A stretch of DNA of 64,000 nucleotides. Source: Pseudochelatococcus sp050946405. Its GTDB lineage: Bacteria > Pseudomonadota > Alphaproteobacteria > Rhizobiales > Beijerinckiaceae. The notes under the pieces are model-generated. The model saw only the letters and a list, made by a program, of their open reading frames with translations. It did no database searches and was not told the DNA's origin. Each line of letters starts with the position of its first letter. The stretch's first letter is position 1. This document shows, piece by piece, positions 1 through 6,214 of the stretch. The DNA is taken from NCBI RefSeq assembly GCF_050946405.1, contig NZ_JBMNUS010000003.1, positions 277,568-341,567 on the forward strand. Reading direction: 5' to 3'. A program made the position numbers and the translations under genes.

Positions 1-132
1 CTCCTCACCCAACAATCTAGTCGTGGTTGCCTGTCCGCGCCAGTCCCCTATGCAATAAATCAGTCACAGAGCTTGCGTTGCAGGCGGCGTATCCGCCTCA
101 CGGGATGCGAGGGGCGCGCTGAAGGCGCCAAA

Positions 133-160
133 AGAAAAGCCCGCTTGCGCGGGCTTTTCT
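133..160. terminator. Bidirectional Rho-independent terminator
   Basis: A 12-bp perfect stem (AGAAAAGCCCGC / GCGGGCTTTTCT) encloses a TTGC loop. The A-rich left flank and T-rich right flank let it work in both directions. It lies 61 bases beyond the stop of the minus-strand phasin gene, which it probably terminates. No gene is visible in bases 1-132. Confidence 0.85.
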
Positions 161-220
161 CAAATTCGCCGGAGCCGGTCTTGCCACCCTGCGCGGCGGG
201 GTGCGCCGACGCGGTATGCC

Positions 221-565
221 TCACCGCTCGGTGAACGGCCGGACGCGGGCGAAAGCGCCTTCGTAAGGCTTGAATGCTTCGCGCGTCAGATCGGTGTAGA
301 GTTCGCCGATCCGGGTGCTCTCGGCAATGAAATTCTCATACGAGGACCGCGCGTATTCCGTCTGGACCTCGATCACCTTGTCGAACGACTTGGCGGCGGC
401 GAGCTTCTCAAGAGCGCTCGTGCCTTCCTCGAAAGATCTCTTGGTATAGTCGGCGAGTTCGGCGGCGATACCCTGCAAACCCTTGGAGAACGCACCAAAC
501 ACCTTGAGCGAGCTCTCGATCTGCTCCCTGCCGACCTTCTGAAGGTCTTCGTACTGCGCGGCCAT
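221..565 (-). CDS. Phasin family protein
   Basis: A 114-residue, almost all-helical protein with no signal peptide. It is rich in Glu, Lys and Ala (AELADYTKRSFEEGTSALEKL), which is the composition and length of the phasin family. Phasins coat polyhydroxyalkanoate granules in the cytoplasm and affect granule size and PHA synthase access. The ATG at 565 is preceded by AAGGAGAGATGTC, a strong ribosome site; the reading frame stays open upstream to 772 but that part has no ribosome site. A class I PHA synthase lies at the other end of the window. TGC/GCA-rich palindromes upstream may be the operator. The family call is good; the granule role is inferred. Confidence 0.85.
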   Translation of the reverse strand: MAAQYEDLQKVGREQIESSLKVFGAFSKGLQGIAAELADYTKRSFEEGTSALEKLAAAKSFDKVIEVQTEYARSSYENFIAESTRIGELYTDLTREAFKPYEGAFARVRPFTER

Positions 566-729
566 GACATCTCTCCTTGAACGCGGATCAATTTCCGCCC
601 GATTTTCAATTATGCACGAGAACGCCGCCGAACCGAGTGCCCGCGCGCGTTTCCGCCATGACATGCGACAATATGCTGAATCTCGCAGCGCGGCGATCCG
701 CTGCCCGCACGTCAATCGCCGACAATATA

Positions 730-772
730 TGTGCGACGCACAAAATCTGTCAAGCGCCATTGTGCAATGCAA
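730..772. promoter_or_regulatory. Palindromes in the phasin / carboxypeptidase divergent region (PhaR-like?)
   Basis: The 354-base divergent gap 566-919 holds a perfect 6-1-6 palindrome TGTGCG-A-CGCACA at 730-742 and, 17 bases on, TTGTGCAATGCAA at 760-772. Alphaproteobacterial PhaR repressors of phasin and PHA genes bind TGC/GCA-type sequences, so these are plausible operators for the phasin. No other gene is evident in the gap. Seen: the palindromes. Inferred: the regulator. Confidence 0.4.
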
Positions 773-919
773 AATAGTTCCGCCGGGAACCGTCGTGGAA
801 TTAACGCCTCCGTAACCGCGTCCCTATAGGTTTGTTGACTGTGCCGGCCGGGCGACGCGCGGTGGGAGCGCATCGGCCACAAGGCGCGGAAAAGTCGGGT
901 GTTACAGGGGGCGGCGGCT

Positions 920-2485
920 ATGATCTGGGGTTGCGTTGGCAGGAATCATCATCGCGTTCTGGAAATCTCGGGCGTAACCGGTCTTGCGGCGGCTTTGGCG
1001 CTGGGGGCTCTCGGTCCCGTGGAGGCAGCCCAGCGAAAAAGCGCTGCCCCGGCTTATGCCCCGCCTTCCGCCGCCATGGTCGTCGACGTCAACACCGGCC
1101 GGACATTGTTCGCCGAGAATGAGGACGCTCCCCGCATTCCCGCTTCCATCACCAAGGTCATGACGCTTTATCTGCTGTTCGAGCAGATCGAGAGCGGCAA
1201 TTTCACGCTCGATACGCGTCTGCGGGTGACGAAATACGCCGCATCGCAGCCCCCTTCCAAACTTGGCGTCTCCGCGGGTTCCACCATCCGCGTCGAGGAT
1301 GCCATCAAGGCGCTGGTGACGCGTTCCGCCAACGATGTCGCCGTGGTGATCGCGGAAAACATCGCCGGCACCGAGGACGATTTCGCCCGCATGATGACGG
1401 CCAAGGCGCGTGCGCTCGGCATGAGCAGGACGACGTTCCGCAATCCGCACGGCCTGCCGGCCAATCCGCCCAACATCACCACCGCGCGGGATCTGACGAT
1501 ACTGGGGCGCGCCATTCAGGACCGTTTTCCGCGCCACTACGCCTATTTCGGCACAAGAAACTTCATCTATGCCGGCAAGACGATCGGCAATCACAATCGT
1601 CTGCTCGGGCGTGTCGAGGGCGTGGACGGCATCAAGACAGGCTATACGCGCGCATCGGGCTTCAACCTGCTGACGTCCTTGCGGGCGGACAACCGCCATG
1701 TCGTCGCCGCCGTGCTGGGCGGGCGCTCCGGCGCGCAGCGCGATCAGCGCATGGAGTCGCTGCTGGCGCGAACCCTGCCCGACGCTCATGCCGGCCGCCG
1801 GCGGACGGCGCTGGTCGTCGAGGCGCCGAGCGCGCGGACGGCGGCGGCTCCCGCTCCGCGAACCCTGTTCGCCAAGGCGGCCGTGACGAACGCCGAGCCG
1901 GCTTATGTTCCCCCGTCGCAGCCGTTGTCCGAAACCGTGCCGTTGCAGATCGGCAAGCCCATCGACCTGTCGAACGTTCGCCCCGTCGTCGCATCGGCGT
2001 CGGGGTCGACCGCCACGCCCTCGTCTGGCCCGGCGGTGCAATCGACGACCGGCGGTGCGCTCGCCTATACGCAGCAGGCGCCGGTGCCCGCGCCGCGTCC
2101 GGCGGATGTCGGGGAGGGCCTCGGTGTGACGCTTGCATCGATGCAACCCGGTCAGGCGCTGGAGAAGAAGGCGTTGGCGAAGCTCGCCGCCGCGTCGGAA
2201 CAAATCCCGGTTCGGCCGGTGGCGGCGCCGGTCGTTCGTTCCGTGGGTTGGGTGATCCAGCTCGGGGCGTCGGAGGACGAAGGCAAGGCCCACGACATCC
2301 TGCAACAGGCCAGGAACAAATCGCGCGGTCTGCTCGCCAACGCATCGCCGTTTACGGAGAAGGTCGTGCGCGGGAACGTGACGCTGTTTCGGGCGCGCTT
2401 CTCCGGCTTCGAGCCTGAAGAGGCGCAGGCCGCCTGCAAGACGCTCAAGCGCAGCGGGTTCGATTGCTTCGCAACGCGTGGCTAG
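920..2485 (+). CDS. D-alanyl-D-alanine carboxypeptidase with C-terminal SPOR domain
   Basis: A 521-residue penicillin-binding protein of the PBP5/6 (peptidase S11) type. It trims the terminal D-Ala from peptidoglycan stem peptides in the periplasm. A signal sequence (residues 1-37, ending GPVEA-AQ) leads to the three active-site motifs: SITK (Ser76, Lys79), SAN (136-138) and KTG (239-241). A Pro/Ala-rich linker of about 130 residues follows, then a SPOR domain (about 438-520) of the kind that binds denuded septal glycan, suggesting action at the division site. A GTG at 899 in frame would add seven residues, but the ATG at 920 gives a cleaner signal peptide and has GGGGGCGG before it. Confidence 0.9.
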   Translation: MIWGCVGRNHHRVLEISGVTGLAAALALGALGPVEAAQRKSAAPAYAPPSAAMVVDVNTGRTLFAENEDAPRIPASITKVMTLYLLFEQIESGNFTLDTRLRVTKYAASQPPSKLGVSAGSTIRVEDAIKALVTRSANDVAVVIAENIAGTEDDFARMMTAKARALGMSRTTFRNPHGLPANPPNITTARDLTILGRAIQDRFPRHYAYFGTRNFIYAGKTIGNHNRLLGRVEGVDGIKTGYTRASGFNLLTSLRADNRHVVAAVLGGRSGAQRDQRMESLLARTLPDAHAGRRRTALVVEAPSARTAAAPAPRTLFAKAAVTNAEPAYVPPSQPLSETVPLQIGKPIDLSNVRPVVASASGSTATPSSGPAVQSTTGGALAYTQQAPVPAPRPADVGEGLGVTLASMQPGQALEKKALAKLAAASEQIPVRPVAAPVVRSVGWVIQLGASEDEGKAHDILQQARNKSRGLLANASPFTEKVVRGNVTLFRARFSGFEPEEAQAACKTLKRSGFDCFATRG

Positions 2486-2586
2486 AATATGTCCTGTTTC
2501 AATCCGAACGGACGATATTCTGAAGCAACGGATGTTCAAACGGAAGCGCGCTGCCGCGCGCCGGAGTTGTCAACGCTACGGAGCCA

Positions 2587-3075
2587 TCAGCGATGACGGT
2601 TCAACAAGACATCCTTGGCCTGATTGACCCGCATGGCAAGGTAGTTCGTGCCCCCCTGGTCGGGATGCAGTTTCTTCATCAGGCCCCGGTGGGCCTCGCG
2701 AATCTGCGCCTCGCTCGCCCCCGCGTGAAGGCCGAGCACCTCAAGAGCTTCCTCCTCGGACATCTCGCCCGGTCGCGCCCGGTCGACAGGCCCCGCGTGC
2801 GGATTTCCCTGAGCGTCTTTTCGCCCGAAGGCAAAACGGCTGTTCACATACGCGTCTAGACGGCGCCCCTGCACCATCCACCAGCCGGCGCCGCCCACGA
2901 GCAGCGCGATGTCGATCCGGCCGCGCAGCAGCAACAGGCCGGCGAGGCCGATGGCGCTCCAGCCGCCGATCTTGCGCAACAGAGCCGCCAGTTGTTTCGG
3001 ATCGGCGTCGGCGTAGTTTCTTCCCAGCCACCAGAGCAGTCCGACCACAAGGATGCCGCCCAGAAAATAGATCAT
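2587..3075 (-). CDS. Membrane-anchored DnaJ-domain protein
   Basis: A 162-residue protein with an N-terminal transmembrane helix (residues 2-18), two further hydrophobic stretches around 37-68, and a C-terminal J domain (about 105-160) containing the HPD tripeptide in MKKLHPDQGG. The architecture resembles the TIM14/Pam18-like DnaJ proteins of alphaproteobacteria, in which a membrane-tethered J domain stimulates a DnaK ATPase. The client is not evident from the neighbours. The ribosome site before the ATG is weak. It follows the small secreted protein gene on the same strand by 58 bases and may be cotranscribed with it. Confidence 0.8.
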   Translation of the reverse strand: MIYFLGGILVVGLLWWLGRNYADADPKQLAALLRKIGGWSAIGLAGLLLLRGRIDIALLVGGAGWWMVQGRRLDAYVNSRFAFGRKDAQGNPHAGPVDRARPGEMSEEEALEVLGLHAGASEAQIREAHRGLMKKLHPDQGGTNYLAMRVNQAKDVLLNRHR

Positions 3076-3133
3076 GCGTCACGCCATCGGTAGACGGAGA
3101 CGCGCCACCCGCGCATTCCCGGTGTCGCGTCCG

Positions 3134-3436
3134 TCATTGTGAATAGATGCCTTCCACCCGGACGGAGCCGGAAATCGTCACGGTGCTGCCACCGATCCGG
3201 AAGGTGTGTCCCGGCCGCTCCTGACGGTCGGCGGGGCGCGGCACCTGCGCCTTGCCAAGCCGCGAATCGCCCGGTTTCAACGGCCCGCCGCGGCAATCGC
3301 CGCTGACGGGGCGTGACGAAGCCGCACCCTCCACCGCGATGCAGTTCCCTTCCGCGCCGCCTTGCGCGAGAACGGGAGCGACAGTCAGGGCCGTTAGCGC
3401 CGATACACCGGCCAGCAAGGTTGTCAGGCTGTTCAA
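3134..3436 (-). CDS. Small secreted protein, unknown function
   Basis: A 100-residue protein that I do not recognise as a family member. The best start is a TTG at 3436 behind a perfect AGGAGG five bases away; an in-frame ATG at 3475 lacks such a site. An N-terminal signal peptide ends around APVLAQ-GG. The mature part has two Cys (in GNCIAV and SGDCRG) that could form a disulphide, and a C-terminal stretch of alternating beta-type residues (TVTISGSVRVEGIY). A periplasmic location is likely. No function can be assigned from its neighbours. Confidence 0.65.
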   Translation of the reverse strand: MNSLTTLLAGVSALTALTVAPVLAQGGAEGNCIAVEGAASSRPVSGDCRGGPLKPGDSRLGKAQVPRPADRQERPGHTFRIGGSTVTISGSVRVEGIYSQ

Positions 3437-3508
3437 GCGATCCTCCTGGAACGCTTGTCGATCGGACGGAATCATTCGATCGGAAAGCGCTCAAAAGAAA
3501 GAATCACG

Positions 3509-3544
3509 GAGCAAGATCCGATTCAACCGGATCGGATTTCGCTC
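3509..3544. repeat. Intergenic inverted repeat
   Basis: GAGC at 3509 pairs with GCTC at 3541, and between them ATCCGA and TCGGAT form an inner inverted repeat. A similar layout (GAGCG...CGCTC) recurs at 53311-53358. It fits a dispersed rhizobial-type intergenic palindrome and lies in the gap between the DUF1489 gene and the small secreted protein gene. Confidence 0.5.
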
Positions 3545-3607
3545 CCGTGTGCAGCACATCATAAAGCATCCGAAGCGCCGCGTCTGCATCGGACGCTGAT
3601 CGCGCCG

Positions 3608-4021
3608 TCAGATGAGGCCGAGCGCCGCGAGTTCCCGTTTCATCTCCTCCGGCATGGCGGCATTGCCCGGCGCGTCCGCCAGATCGGGCGGCGCATCCTT
3701 GTCGGCGAGATAGCGCCAGCCCTGAAAGGCGCGGTAGGGGCGGGGCGCTACCGGCACCACCGTGCTGTCCAGCACGAGCCGGCAGCGCGAAATGCCGTCG
3801 CCGTCCGTGACCGGGCGGAGCGCCAACAGGCGCTGCCGACAGGCGATCTGGCCCCGGATGACCCAATAGAGCGACCCTCCGTCCAGCAGTTCGTCGCCGC
3901 GCCGGGGCGTCATGCGCGTGGTGTGCCCGCCCTCGCCGCTTTCGTGTTGCGCGTTCCACGCCACGAGTTCCGCTACCGAATCGACACCTACGCACAGCTT
4001 GACGAGATGCAGCCGGCTCAT
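3608..4021 (-). CDS. DUF1489 family protein
   Basis: A 137-residue cytoplasmic protein matching the alphaproteobacterial DUF1489 family in length and sequence: MSRLHLVKLCVGVDSV at the start, TRMTPRRGDELLDGGSLYWVIRG in the middle, and RPYRAFQGWRYL. The biochemical role of this family is unknown to me. The Thr-Arg-Met-Pro segment and the conserved Trp residues suggest an RNA- or protein-binding fold, but that is speculation. Its ATG overlaps the lipB stop (ATGA, 4018-4021), so it is translationally coupled to lipB. Confidence 0.85.
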   Translation of the reverse strand: MSRLHLVKLCVGVDSVAELVAWNAQHESGEGGHTTRMTPRRGDELLDGGSLYWVIRGQIACRQRLLALRPVTDGDGISRCRLVLDSTVVPVAPRPYRAFQGWRYLADKDAPPDLADAPGNAAMPEEMKRELAALGLI

Positions 4022-4761
4022 GCAGGCATGCTCCCCGCCGCCGTCTCGCCGAACACGTCCTCGAAAGCGGCGCGCAGCGCCAGGTCCGCGTCGGCCAGCG
4101 TGACCGGCAGTCCGAGGTCGACGAGGCTGGTGACGCCATGCCCGCGAATGCCGCAGGGAACGATGCCGAGATAATGCGACAGGTCCGGCTCCACATTCAG
4201 GCTGATGCCGTGGAAAGTCACCCAGCGGCGCACGCGGATGCCGATGGCGGCGATCTTGTCCTCGACGCCATCGCCTTTCTCCGGGCGGCGCACCCATACG
4301 CCCACGCGGTCCTCGCGCCGCTCGCCGCGCACGTTGAAGGCCGCGAGTGTTGCAATCAGCCAGCTTTCGAGGCAGGCCACGAAACGGCGCAGGTCCGGCG
4401 TCCGCCCTTCCGGCGTGCGCCGGTGCAGGTCGAGCAGCACATAGGCCACGCGCTGGCCGGGGCCGTGATAGGTGAACTGCCCGCCCCGGCCGGTCTGGAA
4501 GACCGGAAAGCGCTGCTCCACGAGATCCTCCGGCCGCGCCGAGGTGCCCGCCGTGTAAAGCGGCGGATGCTCCAGCAGCCAAACGCATTCGGCGGCGGCG
4601 CCGTCCGCGATCGCCCCCGCGCGGGCCTCCATGAACGCAAGCGCCGTGTCATAGGGCACCGGCGCGTCGCTGACGATCCATTCCACGGGCGGGCAGCCCG
4701 GCCGGGACGGCAGCCGGTCCGCGAGATCGCCGCGTGTGGCGGAAGAGAGCGGCGCGGTCAT
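4018..4761 (-). CDS. lipB: Lipoyl(octanoyl) transferase
   Basis: A 247-residue LipB, which moves octanoate from acyl carrier protein to the lipoyl domains of 2-oxoacid dehydrogenases and GcvH in the cytoplasm. All signature parts are present: RGGQFTYHGPGQ for acyl binding, DKIAAIGIRVRRWVTFHG with the catalytic Lys, and PCGIRG with the catalytic Cys. The ATG at 4761 overlaps the upstream sirtuin stop and the gene overlaps DUF1489 downstream, so the three form a tight operon. The protein carries an N-terminal extension of about 25 residues compared with the shortest family members. Confidence 0.95.
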   Translation of the reverse strand: MTAPLSSATRGDLADRLPSRPGCPPVEWIVSDAPVPYDTALAFMEARAGAIADGAAAECVWLLEHPPLYTAGTSARPEDLVEQRFPVFQTGRGGQFTYHGPGQRVAYVLLDLHRRTPEGRTPDLRRFVACLESWLIATLAAFNVRGERREDRVGVWVRRPEKGDGVEDKIAAIGIRVRRWVTFHGISLNVEPDLSHYLGIVPCGIRGHGVTSLVDLGLPVTLADADLALRAAFEDVFGETAAGSMPA

Positions 4762-5498
4762 GCGGCGACGTCCATGCGGGCGCGAACGATCGTGTCGATA
4801 TGCGCCACGGCGCGCGTCGCGGGCTCGAAGATGCGCTCCTGCCAGGCATTTTCGTCGATGGCGCCGACGATGTTGTCCAGCACGTTCAGGATGCCGAACG
4901 CGCCGGTCGCTTCCACGAGGCCGTCAATGTTGACGACCGCGCCGGAGCTGCCGATGCTGATCACGGTATCCCGTTCATCGAGATCGGTGGCGAGTTCGCC
5001 GAGCACGCGATAGTTCGGCGCCATCTCGCCGAAAAACACGACATCCGGCTTGATGACCCGCTGCGGGTCGGCGGCGGGGTCGAATGTCGTGTAGCCGATA
5101 TCGCGCAGCTCTCCCGTGCGCATGTTGCGGATGTTGCGCAGAAAGCCGTGCAGATGCAGCGTGTGTTCGACGCCGGCGCGCTCGAACAGGTCGTCGATGT
5201 TCTGCGTGATGTTCAGCACGCGGCCGGGAAAAGCCCTTTCCCACGCCGCGACCGCCGCATGGGCGGCATTGGGCAGGACCTTGCCGAGTTCCGTGCGCCG
5301 GTGATTGTAGAACGCATGCACCAGCGCATGATTGTCGCGCCAGGTATCGTAGTTGGCGACGTCGCGCGGATCGTGCCCGTGCCACAGCCCGTCGGCGTCG
5401 CGAAAAGTCGCGATGCCGGACTCCGCGCTTATGCCTGCTCCCGAAAACACCACCAGCCGGGGGAGACGCGGCCTGTCGTCGGAAAACTCGTTCATCAT
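4758..5498 (-). CDS. Sir2-family NAD-dependent deacylase without zinc cysteines
   Basis: A 246-residue sirtuin with the NAD-binding motif GAGISAESGIATFRDADGLW (20-39), TQNIDDLFERAG (98-109) and the catalytic His117 in LHLHGFL. Sirtuins remove acyl groups from lysine using NAD. The segment where family members usually hold two Cys-x-x-Cys pairs for structural zinc is shortened to RNIRNMRTGELRDIGYTTFDP, and the entire protein contains no cysteine. The ATG pair at 5498/5495 follows AGCAGG; the reading frame extends to a TTG at 5537 but without a ribosome site. Its stop overlaps lipB (ATGA), linking it to lipoylation or acyl-group metabolism. Deacylase activity is inferred. Confidence 0.85.
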   Translation of the reverse strand: MMNEFSDDRPRLPRLVVFSGAGISAESGIATFRDADGLWHGHDPRDVANYDTWRDNHALVHAFYNHRRTELGKVLPNAAHAAVAAWERAFPGRVLNITQNIDDLFERAGVEHTLHLHGFLRNIRNMRTGELRDIGYTTFDPAADPQRVIKPDVVFFGEMAPNYRVLGELATDLDERDTVISIGSSGAVVNIDGLVEATGAFGILNVLDNIVGAIDENAWQERIFEPATRAVAHIDTIVRARMDVAA

Positions 5499-5865
5499 GA
5501 CCTGCTCTTGAAAATAGTCGCGCCGCCCGCGCCGCAACCGAAGCGGTAGCGATTTGATCGCACTTTACAAGCGCTCACAACAGGAGTCCCGGGTGCGAAT
5601 CGCGCGGACGGCGCCGTGTCGTCGTCGTTTCTTTCCCATATGTAGGCTCATGCGGCGGCCATCGCCATAATACTTCGGTACTTTGACGCAACCGCCGCCG
5701 CCGTGACGGGCCGTCCGCCCGTGGCGGCATATCCCCTGCCGGCAAAGTTTCCCACAGATAATGTGAAAGTTGCGTGATGGCCGGGCAGGAAGGGGCTTGT
5801 GGACGCTGAAACGTTCTGTTACATCCAACCTCACTTCAGGAAGACATGTTCCTTCTGAACACGCT
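5499..5865. other. Intergenic region upstream of tRNA-Leu
   Basis: No credible gene. It contains the promoter side of the sirtuin operon, a short hairpin ACGGGC/GCCCGT near 5705-5725, and the upstream region of tRNA-Leu. A tRNA-like fragment around 5545-5615 was examined and not accepted. Confidence 0.4.
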
Positions 5866-5950
5866 GCGGCCGTGGCGGAATTGGTAGACGCGCTAGCTTG
5901 AGGTGCTAGTTGGGCAACCAGTGGAGGTTCGAGTCCTCTCGGCCGCACCA
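5866..5950 (+). tRNA. tRNA-Leu (anticodon GAG)
   Basis: An 85-base class II tRNA with CCA encoded. The acceptor stem GCGGCCG pairs with CGGCCGC, the D arm holds TGGTAGACGC, and the anticodon stem CTAGC/GCTAG encloses TTGAGGT with anticodon GAG at 5900-5902. A long variable arm and GGTTCGAGTCC in the T arm are typical of leucine tRNAs. It reads CUC/CUU codons. Confidence 0.97.
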
Positions 5951-6214
5951 CCCTTCCCTTCTTGATATTTTCGTTCTGCCGCAGATCATTGCGGAGAGTG
6001 TGTCGAGAAGGTGACGGGGTGTTGCCCTTGTCCGTGATCCGGGCTTCTTTCTTCCTGTCTGGTATATTCTCGGTGTTCCGTCGCCGGCCCATGTCCTGTC
6101 ACTCCCGTGATGGTGTGTTGGCCGGCTGTTGCGTGTTTTCGGAACGTCGATGATGCGCCGGAAAGGCGCACCACCGTTGATGTTCATCCGACTGCCCGTG
6201 CCTCGTCGATGATT
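5951..6214. other. Intergenic region after tRNA-Leu
   Basis: No supported gene; short open frames here are antisense or shadows of the tRNA. The downstream coding region is on the other strand, so this gap receives two transcription ends. I saw no integrase and no copy of the tRNA 3' end. Confidence 0.4.

Noticed and set aside
5545..5615. A tRNA-like fragment (GGTAGCGA..., GGAGTCCCGGGTGCGAATC) before tRNA-Leu
   Set aside because: The T-loop lacks the TTC sequence and no cloverleaf with a paired acceptor stem could be drawn.
5565..6092. A 175-codon minus-strand frame across tRNA-Leu
   Set aside because: It is the familiar spurious translation of the tRNA complement (RPRGLEPPLVAQL).
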